A stretch of 64,000 nt of DNA from CAYRJD01 sp965212125 (GCA_965212125.1 OZ243045.1:434001-498000), one strand, 5' to 3'. Shown: positions 42,607 to 51,997, counted from the first letter of the stretch. The notes: a model not told the origin generated them from the sequence alone. Translations and numbers: made by a program.

Positions 42607-43892
42607 ACAGCGGCAGCAAAGAACTAGGCCCGGAACCAGGCCCGGAGTTAGGCATAGCCGTCATCGGCTTTGGCTGGATGGGTCAAGCACACTCCCGCGC
42701 GATTAACCGCTTGTCGTCGCTGTTTCCATCGCGGCCCTATTCGGCGCGGCTAGTCATTTGCGCCGAGGCAGACAAGGCGCGCGGCGAAATGGCGATTGCG
42801 GATTTCGGGTTTGCCGAAGCGACGCAAGACTGGCGCGCGGCGATTGAGCACCCGGACGTAGACGTGGTGTATGTCTGCGCGCCAAACATGTTGCACGAGC
42901 CTGCGGTGATGGCGGCGGCGGCGACCGGACGCCATGTTTTTTGTGAAAAGCCGGTTGGCGGCACCCCCGCGCAGACCGTGCGCGTGCATGAAGCCTGCAC
43001 GGCTGCCGGGCTGGTAACCGGCGTCGGTTACAACTATCGCTTCGCACCGCTGGTGCAGCACACACGCAACTTGATCGAGGCTGGCGACCTAGGGGAGATC
43101 ACCAACTACCGCGGCCAGTTCTTCTCCATGTTCGGCAGCGACCCGCTGGGATTGTTGTCTTGGCGCTTTGAAGTGGAGCACGGTGGCCACGGCGTCAGCA
43201 GCGACATTTTGAGCCACGCGATCGATCTAGCGATGATGCTTAACGGCCCGGTCAGCAAGGTGATCGGCACCGGCGAAACGTTCATTAGCCAGCGACCGAT
43301 AGCCCAACCTGGCGCTAGCCACTACGCAGTCGGCAAGGCCGGCGACCCGCACGGGGCGGTCACCAACGAGGATTACTTCGGCGCTTTGGCGGTATTTGAA
43401 AACGGATCGCGTGGCACCTTTGAGGCCAGCCGCACGATGTTTGGTCCGCAGAGCCAAATGGCTTTTGAGGTTTACGGAACCAAGGGTGCCGCCGCTTGGA
43501 ACCTAGAGGCAATGAACGAAATGAAACTGTGGCTGGCCGACGCCGCCAGTGCGGGTAACGGCGGCTATGCGACGGTGCGAGCGGGCGAGCATCATCCCTA
43601 CCACTCAAATTTTGTGCCGGGCGAAGCGAACCCGATCGGCTTTGAAGATCTGGTCACCACCGAAGATCACGAATACCTGTCGGCGGTGGCGCAGGGTCAT
43701 GCCCACAGCGCGGGATTTGAGCAAGCCGTCAATTACGTAAGCGTTCAGGCTGCCTTGCTGCGCAGCTGGGTGAGCGGTTCATGGGAGGACGTGGTCACCC
43801 TTAACTCTGGCAACCTTTCCGAGCTGGTGCCAGCCATTGCTGATCTGCCAGCGTCGAATCATTCAGCGTCTAATCACTCAGCGTCTAAGTAA
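42597..43892 (+). CDS. Gfo/Idh/MocA family oxidoreductase
   Basis: A 431-residue NAD(P)-dependent sugar dehydrogenase. IAVIGFGWMGQAHSRA (Rossmann loop), HVFCEKPVGGTPAQT (catalytic Lys in EKP), GVGYNYRFAPLVQHTRN and the His region SDILSHAIDLAMML are present. In this operon it could be a scyllo-inositol or inososе-type dehydrogenase; the exact substrate is open. The Ser/Asn-rich end (ASNHSASNHSASK) is another in-frame repeat. The start lies in the second copy of a 17-bp duplication. Confidence 0.9.
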   Translation: MSQDSGSKELGPEPGPELGIAVIGFGWMGQAHSRAINRLSSLFPSRPYSARLVICAEADKARGEMAIADFGFAEATQDWRAAIEHPDVDVVYVCAPNMLHEPAVMAAAATGRHVFCEKPVGGTPAQTVRVHEACTAAGLVTGVGYNYRFAPLVQHTRNLIEAGDLGEITNYRGQFFSMFGSDPLGLLSWRFEVEHGGHGVSSDILSHAIDLAMMLNGPVSKVIGTGETFISQRPIAQPGASHYAVGKAGDPHGAVTNEDYFGALAVFENGSRGTFEASRTMFGPQSQMAFEVYGTKGAAAWNLEAMNEMKLWLADAASAGNGGYATVRAGEHHPYHSNFVPGEANPIGFEDLVTTEDHEYLSAVAQGHAHSAGFEQAVNYVSVQAALLRSWVSGSWEDVVTLNSGNLSELVPAIADLPASNHSASNHSASK

Positions 43893-43926
43893 GCGATCAA
43901 ACTAAGCGGCGGGGGCAGTAACAACC

Positions 43927-43944
43927 ATGAAAAAACAGCTATGA
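43927..43944 (+). other. mini-ORF coupled to iolD
   Basis: ATG 43927 opens MKKQL; its TGA (43942-43944) overlaps the iolD start ATG 43941 by ATGA. ATGAAAA is copied between the two starts, so this looks like another duplicated start region. Confidence 0.5.
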
Positions 43945-45926
43945 AAACAGTCAGACTCAGCGTCGCCGGCGCCATCGTGCGCTATTTGGCAAACCAGCAC
44001 ATCCGCCTTGAGGAAGGGCTTGAGGGACTCGGCGCAGCGGGCGATACCAACGCAGCAAGTGACACAGCGCCATTGTTTGGCGGCGTGTTCGCCATCTTCG
44101 GGCACGGCAACGTCACCTGCCTAGGCCACGAGCTAGAACAAGCGCGCGACACGCTGCCAACCTGGCGAGGACAAAACGAGCAAGGCATGGCCTTGGCAGG
44201 TCTGGCTTACGCCCGCGCCGCCCGCCGCCGTCGAATCATGGTCGCAACCAGTTCGGTCGGACCTGGGGCGACCAACATGGTGACCGCGGCTGCGGCCGCG
44301 CTTTCCAATCGCATGCCGCTTTTGCTGATGAGCGGCGACACCTTCGCCAGCCGTGCGCCCGACCCGGTTTTGCAACAGCTAGAAAACTTCGGCGACCCAA
44401 CAATGACCGCCAACGACGCTTTTCGTCCGGTGGTTCGCTATTGGGATCGATTGACAGACCCGGCGCAAGTGGTGCACGCCCTTCCCAATGCGATCGCCAC
44501 GATGCTTGACCCGGCCGATTGCGGACCAGCATTTATCGGCCTGCCGCAAGACGTCCAAGCGCAATCGTTTGATTATCCGGAAGTTTTTTTCGAGCCGACC
44601 GTCCATGAGATTCGCCGAGTTCGCCCCGATCGTCGCGAGCTGGCCCGAGCCGTTGAGGCGCTAGCCAAGGCGACCAAGCCGCTGATTGTCGCCGGCGGGG
44701 GAGTTCGTTGGTCGCTGGCTGAAGCAGAGCTCGCTGAGTTTGCGCAACGCCATGGCATTGCGGTGGTTGAAACCTTCGCCGGTCGCAGCAGCCTGCCATC
44801 GGCGCACCCCAGCAACTGCGGGCCGGTTGGTGTGGCTGGCTGTGCGTCCGCCAACGCCATGGCCGCGGAGGCGGACGTGGTTTTGGCGGTTGGCACCCGC
44901 CTGGGCGACTTCACCACCGGGTCTTGGACGGTGTTTGCCAATCCGCAGATGCAGCTAATCGGTTTGAATACAGCTCGCTTTGATGCCACCAAACATCGTG
45001 CGTTGCCGCTAGTGGCCGATGCGCGTGAGGCCTTGACCGAACTTAGCGAGGCGCTGGAGAGCTATCAAGCACCGGCGGATTGGATGGCGCGTGCGGCTAC
45101 CGAAACCGCGCAATATCACGCATACATAGACAAGCTTTCCGCGCCCGAAACTGCCGTTGGCAAAGCAGGCGGCAAAGCAGGCGATGAGTCAGACGCGGCC
45201 AACTTGCCCACCTACGCGCAGGTGGTCGGCGCCATTGACAGAGCGGCCAACGACAACACCTACGTAGTTAGCGCAGCTGGCGGGATGCCCGGCGAGTTGC
45301 TGAACGGCTGGCGCAGCGACGTGACTAACTCCTTCGACTGCGAGTTTGGCTTCTCCACCATGGGCTATGAGATCTCCGGCGGCTGGGGCGCCAAGATGGC
45401 TCTTGAAGATCACGAGGTGGTCGTCATGCTGGGCGATGGCTCGTATCTGATGATGAACTCCGACCTCTACAGCTCTGTGCTGACCGGGCACAAGCTGATC
45501 GTTGTGGTGTGCGACAACGGTGGCTTCGCGGTGATTGATCGCTTGCAGCGCGCCCAAGGTGGAGCGTCTTTCAACAATCAGCTGCAAGACATTCGCCTGG
45601 GCGACCAGGTTGCCGCCGATTTTGCCGCCGATGCTGTAGCCGCCGCCGATCAGGGAATGCCGCGGGTTGATTTTGCCGCCCACGCAAAGGCACTGGGATG
45701 TGAGTCAGAAAAGGTGGCAACCATCGCCGACCTGCAAGCCGCCTTTGATCGGGCGCGTGCGGCTAAGCGCAGCTACGTCATCGTGATTGATACCGCGGCA
45801 GACGAATGGACCGAGGGCGGCGCACCCTGGCAGGTGGGAGTGCCGGCTGCGACACCGCGCCAAGAGGTGGTTCAAGCCGCCGAGGAGATGACCGAGATAT
45901 TGAAGACCCAGCGGCTCGGCTGGTGA
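43941..45926 (+). CDS. iolD: IolD, trihydroxycyclohexane-1,2-dione hydrolase
   Basis: A 661-residue thiamine-diphosphate enzyme that opens the ring of the diketone formed by IolE. FAIFGHGNVTCLGHELEQ, the catalytic-Glu region LPTWRGQNEQGMALAGLAYA, TSSVGPGATNMVTAAA, and GLPQDVQAQSFDYP are characteristic of IolD. The ThDP-binding region is VVMLGDGSYLMMNSDLYSS (GDG...N). An insert GKAGGKAGDE is a short repeat. It is the most specific marker that this operon handles inositols. Confidence 0.94.
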   Translation: MKTVRLSVAGAIVRYLANQHIRLEEGLEGLGAAGDTNAASDTAPLFGGVFAIFGHGNVTCLGHELEQARDTLPTWRGQNEQGMALAGLAYARAARRRRIMVATSSVGPGATNMVTAAAAALSNRMPLLLMSGDTFASRAPDPVLQQLENFGDPTMTANDAFRPVVRYWDRLTDPAQVVHALPNAIATMLDPADCGPAFIGLPQDVQAQSFDYPEVFFEPTVHEIRRVRPDRRELARAVEALAKATKPLIVAGGGVRWSLAEAELAEFAQRHGIAVVETFAGRSSLPSAHPSNCGPVGVAGCASANAMAAEADVVLAVGTRLGDFTTGSWTVFANPQMQLIGLNTARFDATKHRALPLVADAREALTELSEALESYQAPADWMARAATETAQYHAYIDKLSAPETAVGKAGGKAGDESDAANLPTYAQVVGAIDRAANDNTYVVSAAGGMPGELLNGWRSDVTNSFDCEFGFSTMGYEISGGWGAKMALEDHEVVVMLGDGSYLMMNSDLYSSVLTGHKLIVVVCDNGGFAVIDRLQRAQGGASFNNQLQDIRLGDQVAADFAADAVAAADQGMPRVDFAAHAKALGCESEKVATIADLQAAFDRARAAKRSYVIVIDTAADEWTEGGAPWQVGVPAATPRQEVVQAAEEMTEILKTQRLGW

Positions 45927-45960
45927 GCGGGGCTGGTAGGCAGAGCGGGGCTGGCAGGCA
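45925..45960 (+). repeat. 18-bp tandem duplication before iolG
   Basis: GAGCGGGGCTGGTAGGCA at 45925 and, with one change, at 45943. The unit begins inside the iolD stop and fills the spacer before iolG. Confidence 0.8.
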
Positions 45961-45966
45961 GAGCTG

Positions 45967-46989
45967 ATGAGCAAGCAAACAGTCAACATCGGGCTGCTGG
46001 GCAGCGGCCGCATCGGTCAGATGCACGCCAAGCTCTTACAAACGCAGGTGCCTGGTGCCCGCCTGGCAATGGTGCAAGATGAGGTGGGCCAGATAGCTCA
46101 GCAGGTTGGTGACGAGCTCGGTGTCGCAGCCACGCACGATGCGGCCGAGTTGCTAGCCAGCCCGGACGTAGACGCGGTAGCGATATGCGCTTCAACCGAA
46201 GCCCACGTGCCACTGCTGCTGCAAGCCCTGGCCGCCAGCAAACCCGTGTTTTGTGAAAAACCGGTGTCCTTGGATTTAGCAGAGGTTGACAAGGTCGTTG
46301 AAGCCGCCGACGCGACGGGCGCAGCCGGCCAAGCCATTCAGATCGGCTTTAATCGGCGGTTCGACCCCAGCCACGCCCATCTAGCGCGCGCCGTCAAGGC
46401 CGGCGACATCGGTGAAGTCCATCTGCTGCGCATCACCAGCCGCGACCCAGAGCCACCACCGATGGAATATGTGAATCGCAGCGGCGGAATCTTCTTTGAC
46501 ATGACGATCCATGATTTCGACATGGCTCGCTTTGTGACCGGCAGCGAAGTCATCCAGGTGTACGCGACCGGCGAGGCACGCATAACCCCTCAGCTCAGCG
46601 AGCTAGGCGATCTTGACACGGCGGTCACCGTGTTGCGGCACGAAAACTCCGCCATCACGACCATAGACAACAGCCGCCAAGCCGTTTACGGCTACGACCA
46701 GCGAATCGAGGCGTTCGGATCGGACGGGATGCTGGTGTCAGACAACGTGCTTGACCACACCGTTACCCAACGTGACCGCACGGGCGGCCACGCAGCGCCG
46801 GTGCCGTACTTCTTTATTGAGCGCTACCAAGCGTCGTATGTCGCTCAGTGGGAAGCGTTTGTAAGCATGGCAAACGGCGCACCCTCGCCGGTGACATTGG
46901 CCGATGGCCGCGCACCGATGCTTATTGCCGAGGCGGCGACCCAGTCGGTGAAGCAAGGTCGGGCTTTGGAGTTGGCTGAAATCTGCTAG
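45967..46989 (+). CDS. iolG: inositol 2-dehydrogenase
   Basis: A 340-residue Gfo/Idh/MocA dehydrogenase. INIGLLGSG-type loop (VNIGLLGSGRIGQMHAK), KPVFCEKPVSLDL (catalytic Lys), IGFNRRFDPSHAHL and MTIHDFDMARF (Asp/His pair) closely match IolG, which oxidises myo-inositol to 2-keto-myo-inositol with NAD. It would supply the IolE substrate. About 40 bp after iolD, same strand. Confidence 0.9.
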   Translation: MSKQTVNIGLLGSGRIGQMHAKLLQTQVPGARLAMVQDEVGQIAQQVGDELGVAATHDAAELLASPDVDAVAICASTEAHVPLLLQALAASKPVFCEKPVSLDLAEVDKVVEAADATGAAGQAIQIGFNRRFDPSHAHLARAVKAGDIGEVHLLRITSRDPEPPPMEYVNRSGGIFFDMTIHDFDMARFVTGSEVIQVYATGEARITPQLSELGDLDTAVTVLRHENSAITTIDNSRQAVYGYDQRIEAFGSDGMLVSDNVLDHTVTQRDRTGGHAAPVPYFFIERYQASYVAQWEAFVSMANGAPSPVTLADGRAPMLIAEAATQSVKQGRALELAEIC

Positions 46990-47021
46990 TAGTTTGAGGG
47001 CAGTTGGAAGGATTGTTACTG

Positions 47022-47987
47022 ATGCTGACTGATTTCAAAGGAACCATGGTCGTCGTTACCGGCGGCGGAACCGGTATGGGCCGAGAGTTGGTGTATCGAC
47101 TGGCCGACTCCGGGGCACATCTAGCTATCTGCGATATGAACCCGGAGACCCTTGAGCAGACGGTGAGTCAGGCAACGCAGAAAGCTGCGTCCGGTGCGCA
47201 GATCAGCAGTCACATCTGCGACGTGTCCGATCCAGCCCAGGTAGCAGCCTTTCGTGATGCCGTCGTAGAGCAGCATCAGACAGATCACATCAACGCGCTG
47301 TTCAACAACGCGGGCATCGCCGGTGGGTCAAGCTTTGTTGTTGACGACCAACGTGAGGCCTGGGAGAAGACCTTCGCGGTTTGCTGGGGTGGCGTCTATA
47401 ACTGCAGCCGAGCGTTTATGGACTTGCTGGTGCGGTCATCAGCGGCCGCGCTCGTGAACACCAGCAGCATCAACGGCTTCTGGGCGACCGTCGGCCCGGC
47501 TCAGGAGCACACCGCTTATTGCTCCGCCAAGTTTGCGGTGAAGGGCTTTACCGAGGCGCTGATGATCGACCTGGCTATTCACGCTCCGCATGTGTCGGCC
47601 CACGTGGTTATGCCGGGGCACATCGGCACGTCCATCGTCATCAACAGCACCGAGGTTCACGGCGGCATTGATGTGGCCGATATGCGCAAAACGCTGGCGC
47701 GGCGCGGTGTGAGCCCTGATGGATTTAGCGACGACGAAATCAGGGAGATCATTACGCAGCTTGGCCAGTCGTTCCTAAATGACGCGCCCACTTCGGCCGG
47801 GCAGGCGGCGGATGTGATCATCGAAGGGGTGCTAGCCGGGAACTGGCGCATCTTGGTGGGTAACGACGCTCACGTCATCGATGAGGCGGTGCGAGCCGAC
47901 CCGGTGAACGCTTACACGGAAGATTTCCTAGACAAGCTCACATCGGCGGGGCACCTAGGCGGCTTGATTCAACAAAACTTTGAATAG
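47022..47987 (+). CDS. short-chain dehydrogenase/reductase
   Basis: A 321-residue SDR. Cofactor loop VVTGGGTGMGRELV, NNAGIAG, catalytic Ser in NTSSINGFW and Tyr-x-x-x-Lys in TAYCSAKFAVKGF are present. It is longer than the usual 250 residues, with a helical C-terminal extension. ATG 47022 follows GGAAGGA; a TTG at 47004 is also in frame. Its place at the end of the inositol operon suggests an inositol, ketone or aldehyde substrate. Confidence 0.9.
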   Translation: MLTDFKGTMVVVTGGGTGMGRELVYRLADSGAHLAICDMNPETLEQTVSQATQKAASGAQISSHICDVSDPAQVAAFRDAVVEQHQTDHINALFNNAGIAGGSSFVVDDQREAWEKTFAVCWGGVYNCSRAFMDLLVRSSAAALVNTSSINGFWATVGPAQEHTAYCSAKFAVKGFTEALMIDLAIHAPHVSAHVVMPGHIGTSIVINSTEVHGGIDVADMRKTLARRGVSPDGFSDDEIREIITQLGQSFLNDAPTSAGQAADVIIEGVLAGNWRILVGNDAHVIDEAVRADPVNAYTEDFLDKLTSAGHLGGLIQQNFE

Positions 47988-48036
47988 CGCAAAGCTGGCA
48001 GGAGACCAGGCGGGTGTCGTTAGCGTGGCGAGTCCG

Positions 48037-48107
48037 GCGGACGTAGTTCAATGGCAGAACCTCAGCCTTCCAAGCTGATGATGCGAGTTCGATCCTCGTC
48101 GTCCGCT
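48037..48107 (+). tRNA. tRNA-Gly (anticodon TCC)
   Basis: GCGGACG pairs with CGTCCGC; the discriminator is T at 48107. The anticodon loop is CTTCCAA and the T-arm is GCGAG TTCGATC CTCGT. It lies directly before tig, the common place for tRNAs near tig-clpP. Confidence 0.95.
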
Positions 48108-48145
48108 CTCTAAGGTCGGTGCGGCAGCGTTAGAGTTGCTTGCCC

Positions 48146-49756
48146 GTGAAGACGACCCTTACGCTGCTGGACCCTGCCGATTTCATCGGCCCGCAGCCAG
48201 CCGATCCAGTTGACCCAGCCGACCCAATCGACGGTGAAGCTGCTGCCTCAGGCGAAGCGGCAGATAATGCTGTTGCCAGCGAGGCTGCCGCAGAAACGCT
48301 GGCCGCCGCAGACGAAGAGACAGCCGCGGCAAGCGACCCAGCCGCAGACGCACCGAGCAGCCGCATTCGCTATGTCGGGCCAAAGGTAAAGCTGGCGATC
48401 AGCGTTGACGAAGAAGCCTTCGCAACCGAGATTGACGCAGCCTTCAAAAAGATCAGCCAAAACGTCCGGGTGCCGGGATTTCGCCCCGGTCGCACGCCGC
48501 GCAGGGTGATAGAGGCACAGATTGGCTCCCAAGCCGGACGCGCCCAGGCGCTAGAAGATTCCATCCCACGCATGTACAGCCAAGCCATACGTGAAACCGA
48601 GGTTGAGCCGGTGGCCAGCCCGGAGATTGAGGTAACCGCGGGCTTGGAAGACGGGGCGCTTGAGTTTGAAGCCGTCGTTGAGGTGCGCCCCCAGGTTGAG
48701 ATAACGGGCTACGCGGATTTGCAGCTTGAGCTGCCCAACCCGCAGCCCTCCGACGAAGAGATAGACGAGCGGGTGCAGGACACGCTGAAACAGTTCGGCG
48801 ACCTAGCCGACGTAGAACGCCCCGCCCAAACCGGTGACCGCGTCACCATTGACATAGAGGGCGGCGTGGATGGCGAACCGCTACCCGGCTTGTCTGCCCA
48901 GGAGTACGTCTACGAGGTCGGCACGGCCGGCATCGTCGCTGAGGTTGATGACCATCTAACGGGCGCCAAGGCATCGGCGGTGCTTGAATTTTCAGCACCG
49001 CATCCGACGCACCCCGACACCAGTATTGACTTTCAGATAACCGTTCACAAGGTCTCCGAGCTCGTCTTGCCAGAGTTGACCGACGACTGGGTTGATGAAA
49101 ACACCGAGTACGAAACCATTGAGGAAATGAAGTTGGCCTTCGGCAACCAGTTGGGCTTTAGTCGCAGGCTGCAAGCCAACATGAGCATGCGCAACGAAGC
49201 CGAGCGCCTGATTGCCGACCTGGTGCCTAGCCCGGTGCCAGACTCCATGATCGCTGGCGCCGTCACCAACCGCATACAAGAACTTGGCAGCCAGTTGCAG
49301 CAGCGTGAGATGGAATTTGAGCAGTGGCTGCAGCAGACCGGTCAATCGCCAGATGAGTTCATGCAGCGGTTGCGTGATGAATCCGAAATGGGCGTCAAGC
49401 TGAACCTGGCCTTGAGCGCGGTGGCGCAGGCCGAAGGGCTGACGGCTACCGACGAAGAGGTAACGGCGGAGTATGAGAGACTGGCCGAGGCCAACAACAC
49501 GGATGCCCAGTCGCTGATGGCTAGCGACGGCCCCGGGCCAACACCAGCGGCGGTTAGGTCTCAGCTGGCGCTTGGCAAAGCCATGGAATACGTAATTGAG
49601 AATGCTGAGTTAGTGGATGACCAAGGCGCTTCAATAGAGCGAGCCGATTTAGAGCTAAATCCGCCTAACCAAGACTCGGCCAACCAAGACCCAGCTAACC
49701 AAGACGAACCAGAAAACACAGACACACAGGAAGATGAAAATGAATCACAGTCCTAG
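48146..49756 (+). CDS. tig: trigger factor with an acidic N-terminal insertion
   Basis: A ribosome-bound chaperone and prolyl isomerase, about 536 residues (family 430-480). The ribosome-binding loop VRVPGFRPGRTPRRVIEAQIG is intact, followed by the FKBP-like domain (GDRVTIDIEGGVDGEPLPG) and the C-terminal arms. The family normally starts VKTTVE...VKLSVEV; here VKTTLTLLDP (1-10) is separated from VKLAISVDEEAF by about 60 acidic Ala/Asp/Glu/Pro-rich residues. The C-terminus has NQDSANQDPANQDEPENTDTQ, another repeat tail. GTG 48146 is chosen for its VKTT start. It heads tig-clpP-clpX. Confidence 0.92.
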   Translation: MKTTLTLLDPADFIGPQPADPVDPADPIDGEAAASGEAADNAVASEAAAETLAAADEETAAASDPAADAPSSRIRYVGPKVKLAISVDEEAFATEIDAAFKKISQNVRVPGFRPGRTPRRVIEAQIGSQAGRAQALEDSIPRMYSQAIRETEVEPVASPEIEVTAGLEDGALEFEAVVEVRPQVEITGYADLQLELPNPQPSDEEIDERVQDTLKQFGDLADVERPAQTGDRVTIDIEGGVDGEPLPGLSAQEYVYEVGTAGIVAEVDDHLTGAKASAVLEFSAPHPTHPDTSIDFQITVHKVSELVLPELTDDWVDENTEYETIEEMKLAFGNQLGFSRRLQANMSMRNEAERLIADLVPSPVPDSMIAGAVTNRIQELGSQLQQREMEFEQWLQQTGQSPDEFMQRLRDESEMGVKLNLALSAVAQAEGLTATDEEVTAEYERLAEANNTDAQSLMASDGPGPTPAAVRSQLALGKAMEYVIENAELVDDQGASIERADLELNPPNQDSANQDPANQDEPENTDTQEDENESQS

Positions 49757-50504
49757 CCAGCCCAGCGCTAGCCAGCCCAGCGCTAGCCAGCCCAGTCCTA
49801 ACCGACACGGGGCTAGCAACTACCTCGTTCCAACGGTGGTTGAACAGACCAATCGCGGCGAGCGGGCATACGACCTGTATTCGCGCCTGCTGAAGGAAAA
49901 CATCATTTTCCTGGGAACCCCAATTGACGACGTGATCGCCAACCTGGTGTGCGCTCAGCTAATCCACCTGGAGTCGGAAAATCCCGACCGCGACATCAAC
50001 ATCTACATCAACTCGCCGGGCGGCGACATCAGCGCGCTCTTTGCCATTTACGACACCACGCAGTACATCCGCAACGACATCACCACCATCTGCCTGGGCC
50101 AAGCCGCCTCCGCCGCCGCAGTGCTGCTAGCGGCCGGCACTCCCGGCAAACGCATGGCGCTGCCGCACGCCCGTGTGCTGCTGCATCAGCCTTACGGGCA
50201 GGCGATGGGGCAGGCGACCGACATTGAGCTGGCCGCCAAGGAAATAGAGCGCATGCGGGCCTTGCTAGAGGGCATCCTGGCGCAGCACACCGGCCAAAAG
50301 CTTGAGCGCATTCACTCTGACACCGACCGCGACTTCATCATGGATGCCGAATCGGCCAAGGAGTACGGCGTAATTGATGAGGTGATCGCTTACCGCGAGG
50401 CGGCGGATAGCAGCCCGATTAGCGCCAGCAACGGCACCACCGCAAGCGATGATTCGCCGCCCGATACCCAGCCCGAATCCCAAAGGACTGACGCCAAAAA
50501 CTAG
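49734..50504 (+). CDS. clpP: ClpP protease subunit (second copy, with clpX)
   Basis: A 256-residue ClpP. The triad is Ser in GQAASAAAVLL, His in ARVLLHQPYG and Asp in SDTDRDFIMDAESAKEYG. NIYINSPGGDISALFAIYD is the handle region. It has a repeat-derived N-terminus (SQPSASQPSASQPSPN) and a long polar tail, both absent from the usual 195-210-residue form. The start overlaps the end of tig by 23 bp; ATG 49740 after AGGAAG is an alternative. Together with 14343-14960 it would form the mixed ClpP1P2 protease typical of actinobacteria. Confidence 0.95.
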   Translation: MKMNHSPSQPSASQPSASQPSPNRHGASNYLVPTVVEQTNRGERAYDLYSRLLKENIIFLGTPIDDVIANLVCAQLIHLESENPDRDINIYINSPGGDISALFAIYDTTQYIRNDITTICLGQAASAAAVLLAAGTPGKRMALPHARVLLHQPYGQAMGQATDIELAAKEIERMRALLEGILAQHTGQKLERIHSDTDRDFIMDAESAKEYGVIDEVIAYREAADSSPISASNGTTASDDSPPDTQPESQRTDAKN

Positions 50505-50586
50505 CCCGGAAGCCAGCCCGCTAAATATTGCCTACGCCTAGCCGCGCCCGGCTAGTAACTTGGCAGCAGCAAGAGAGGCGACGATC

Positions 50587-51939
50587 GTGGCGAGACTTGG
50601 CGAGGCTGCCGACACCCCAACCTGCAGTTTCTGCGGCAAAAACCAAAAAGAGGTGCGCCGGCTGGTCTCTGGTCCGGGCGTGCACATCTGCGACGAGTGC
50701 GTTGACTTGTGCGTAGAGATTTTGGATGACGGCCACGAGGTAGTGGAAGAAACCCCTCTTGAAGCAGTCCCAAAGCCACGAGAGATCAACGATTTCCTAG
50801 ATGATTACGTGGTCGGCCAGGCACGCACCAAAATGATCTTGTCGGTGGCGGTCTACAACCACTACAAGCGAATCGGCCTAGGTGTGCCGAGCAGTAAGGG
50901 TGTTAGCACCCCCAGCTTTGCGGGGATGGGTGATCCAGCCGACGCCGGTTCTGACGCTGAGGGCGACGCCATTGACGTGGAGCTTGAAAAGTCAAACATC
51001 TTGCTGATCGGCCCCACCGGCTGCGGCAAAACGCTGTTGGCCGAAAAGCTGGCACGCATGCTGAATGTGCCGTTTGCCATTGCCGACGCCACCGCCCTAA
51101 CCGAGGCTGGCTACGTGGGCGAGGACGTTGAAAACATCCTGCTCAAGCTGGTTAAGGCCGCCGATTTTGACATCAAGCGAGCCGAGACGGGCATCATCTA
51201 TATAGACGAGATTGACAAGATCGCCCGCAAGGCCGAAAGTGCTTCCATCACGCGTGACGTTTCAGGTGAGGGCGTTCAACAGGCGCTGCTAAAAATCTTG
51301 GAGGGCACCGTGGCATCGGTGCCGCCCCAAGGCGGGCGCAAGCACCCGCAGCAAGAGTTTTTGCAGATTGATACCAGCAAGGTGCTGTTCGTCTGCGGCG
51401 GGGCCTTTGACGGGCTGGAGCGCATCATTTCCGATCGGATAGGCAAACGCTCCGTTGGTTTCGGGTCAGAGGTTCGCACCTCCGCGGATATGTCTGCGTC
51501 TGATGTGTTGCCCGATGTGCTGCCCGAAGACCTACAGAAATACGGTCTTATTCCGGAGTTCATAGGGCGCTTGCCGGTGATAGGGGTGGTGGATCAGCTA
51601 GACAGCGCGTCCTTGCGTGAGATACTTACCGGCCCCAAAAACGCTTTGGTGCGCCAGTTCAAACGATCGCTTGAACTAGACGGCGTAGCCCTGACCTTCA
51701 CCGAAGATGGCCTTGACGCCATAGTTGAACTGGCGCTGCTGCGCAACACCGGCGCGCGTGGTTTGCGGGCAATTCTGGAAGAAGTGCTGCTGGGCTTGAT
51801 GTATGAGGTGCCTAGCAGCGACGACGTGGATGAAGTGTCAATAGATCGCGCTTACGTGTCGGAGCGGGCGGGTTACGCGTTGAGACCGAACAACCTAAAG
51901 CTGCAATCGTCACCCGATTCGCAACGCCGGGCGTCTTAA
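50587..51939 (+). CDS. clpX: ClpX, ATP-dependent unfoldase
   Basis: About 450 residues. The C4 zinc finger is CSFCGKNQKEV...CDECVDLC, Walker A GPTGCGKT, pore loop GYVG, Walker B IIYIDEIDKI, sensor region and RKHPQQEF are in order. The ClpP-docking loop reads VGFG where most ClpX have IGFG. An acidic insert (GDPADAGSDAEGDAIDVE) precedes Walker A. GTG 50587 follows GAGAGG at 8-bp spacing and gives a normal start; an earlier in-frame start at 50560 is less likely. It would deliver ssrA-tagged proteins to ClpP. Confidence 0.95.
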   Translation: MARLGEAADTPTCSFCGKNQKEVRRLVSGPGVHICDECVDLCVEILDDGHEVVEETPLEAVPKPREINDFLDDYVVGQARTKMILSVAVYNHYKRIGLGVPSSKGVSTPSFAGMGDPADAGSDAEGDAIDVELEKSNILLIGPTGCGKTLLAEKLARMLNVPFAIADATALTEAGYVGEDVENILLKLVKAADFDIKRAETGIIYIDEIDKIARKAESASITRDVSGEGVQQALLKILEGTVASVPPQGGRKHPQQEFLQIDTSKVLFVCGGAFDGLERIISDRIGKRSVGFGSEVRTSADMSASDVLPDVLPEDLQKYGLIPEFIGRLPVIGVVDQLDSASLREILTGPKNALVRQFKRSLELDGVALTFTEDGLDAIVELALLRNTGARGLRAILEEVLLGLMYEVPSSDDVDEVSIDRAYVSERAGYALRPNNLKLQSSPDSQRRAS

Positions 51940-51997
51940 AACCTAACCACCCCGGCTATTCCGCTGCTGCGCCTGTCTAAACGGTGCCTGTCTAACT

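Noticed and set aside
48130..48588. Antisense open frames over tig and similar long opposite-strand frames elsewhere
   Set aside because: They mirror the codon bias of the high-GC sense genes, carry no recognisable domains and lack start signals.
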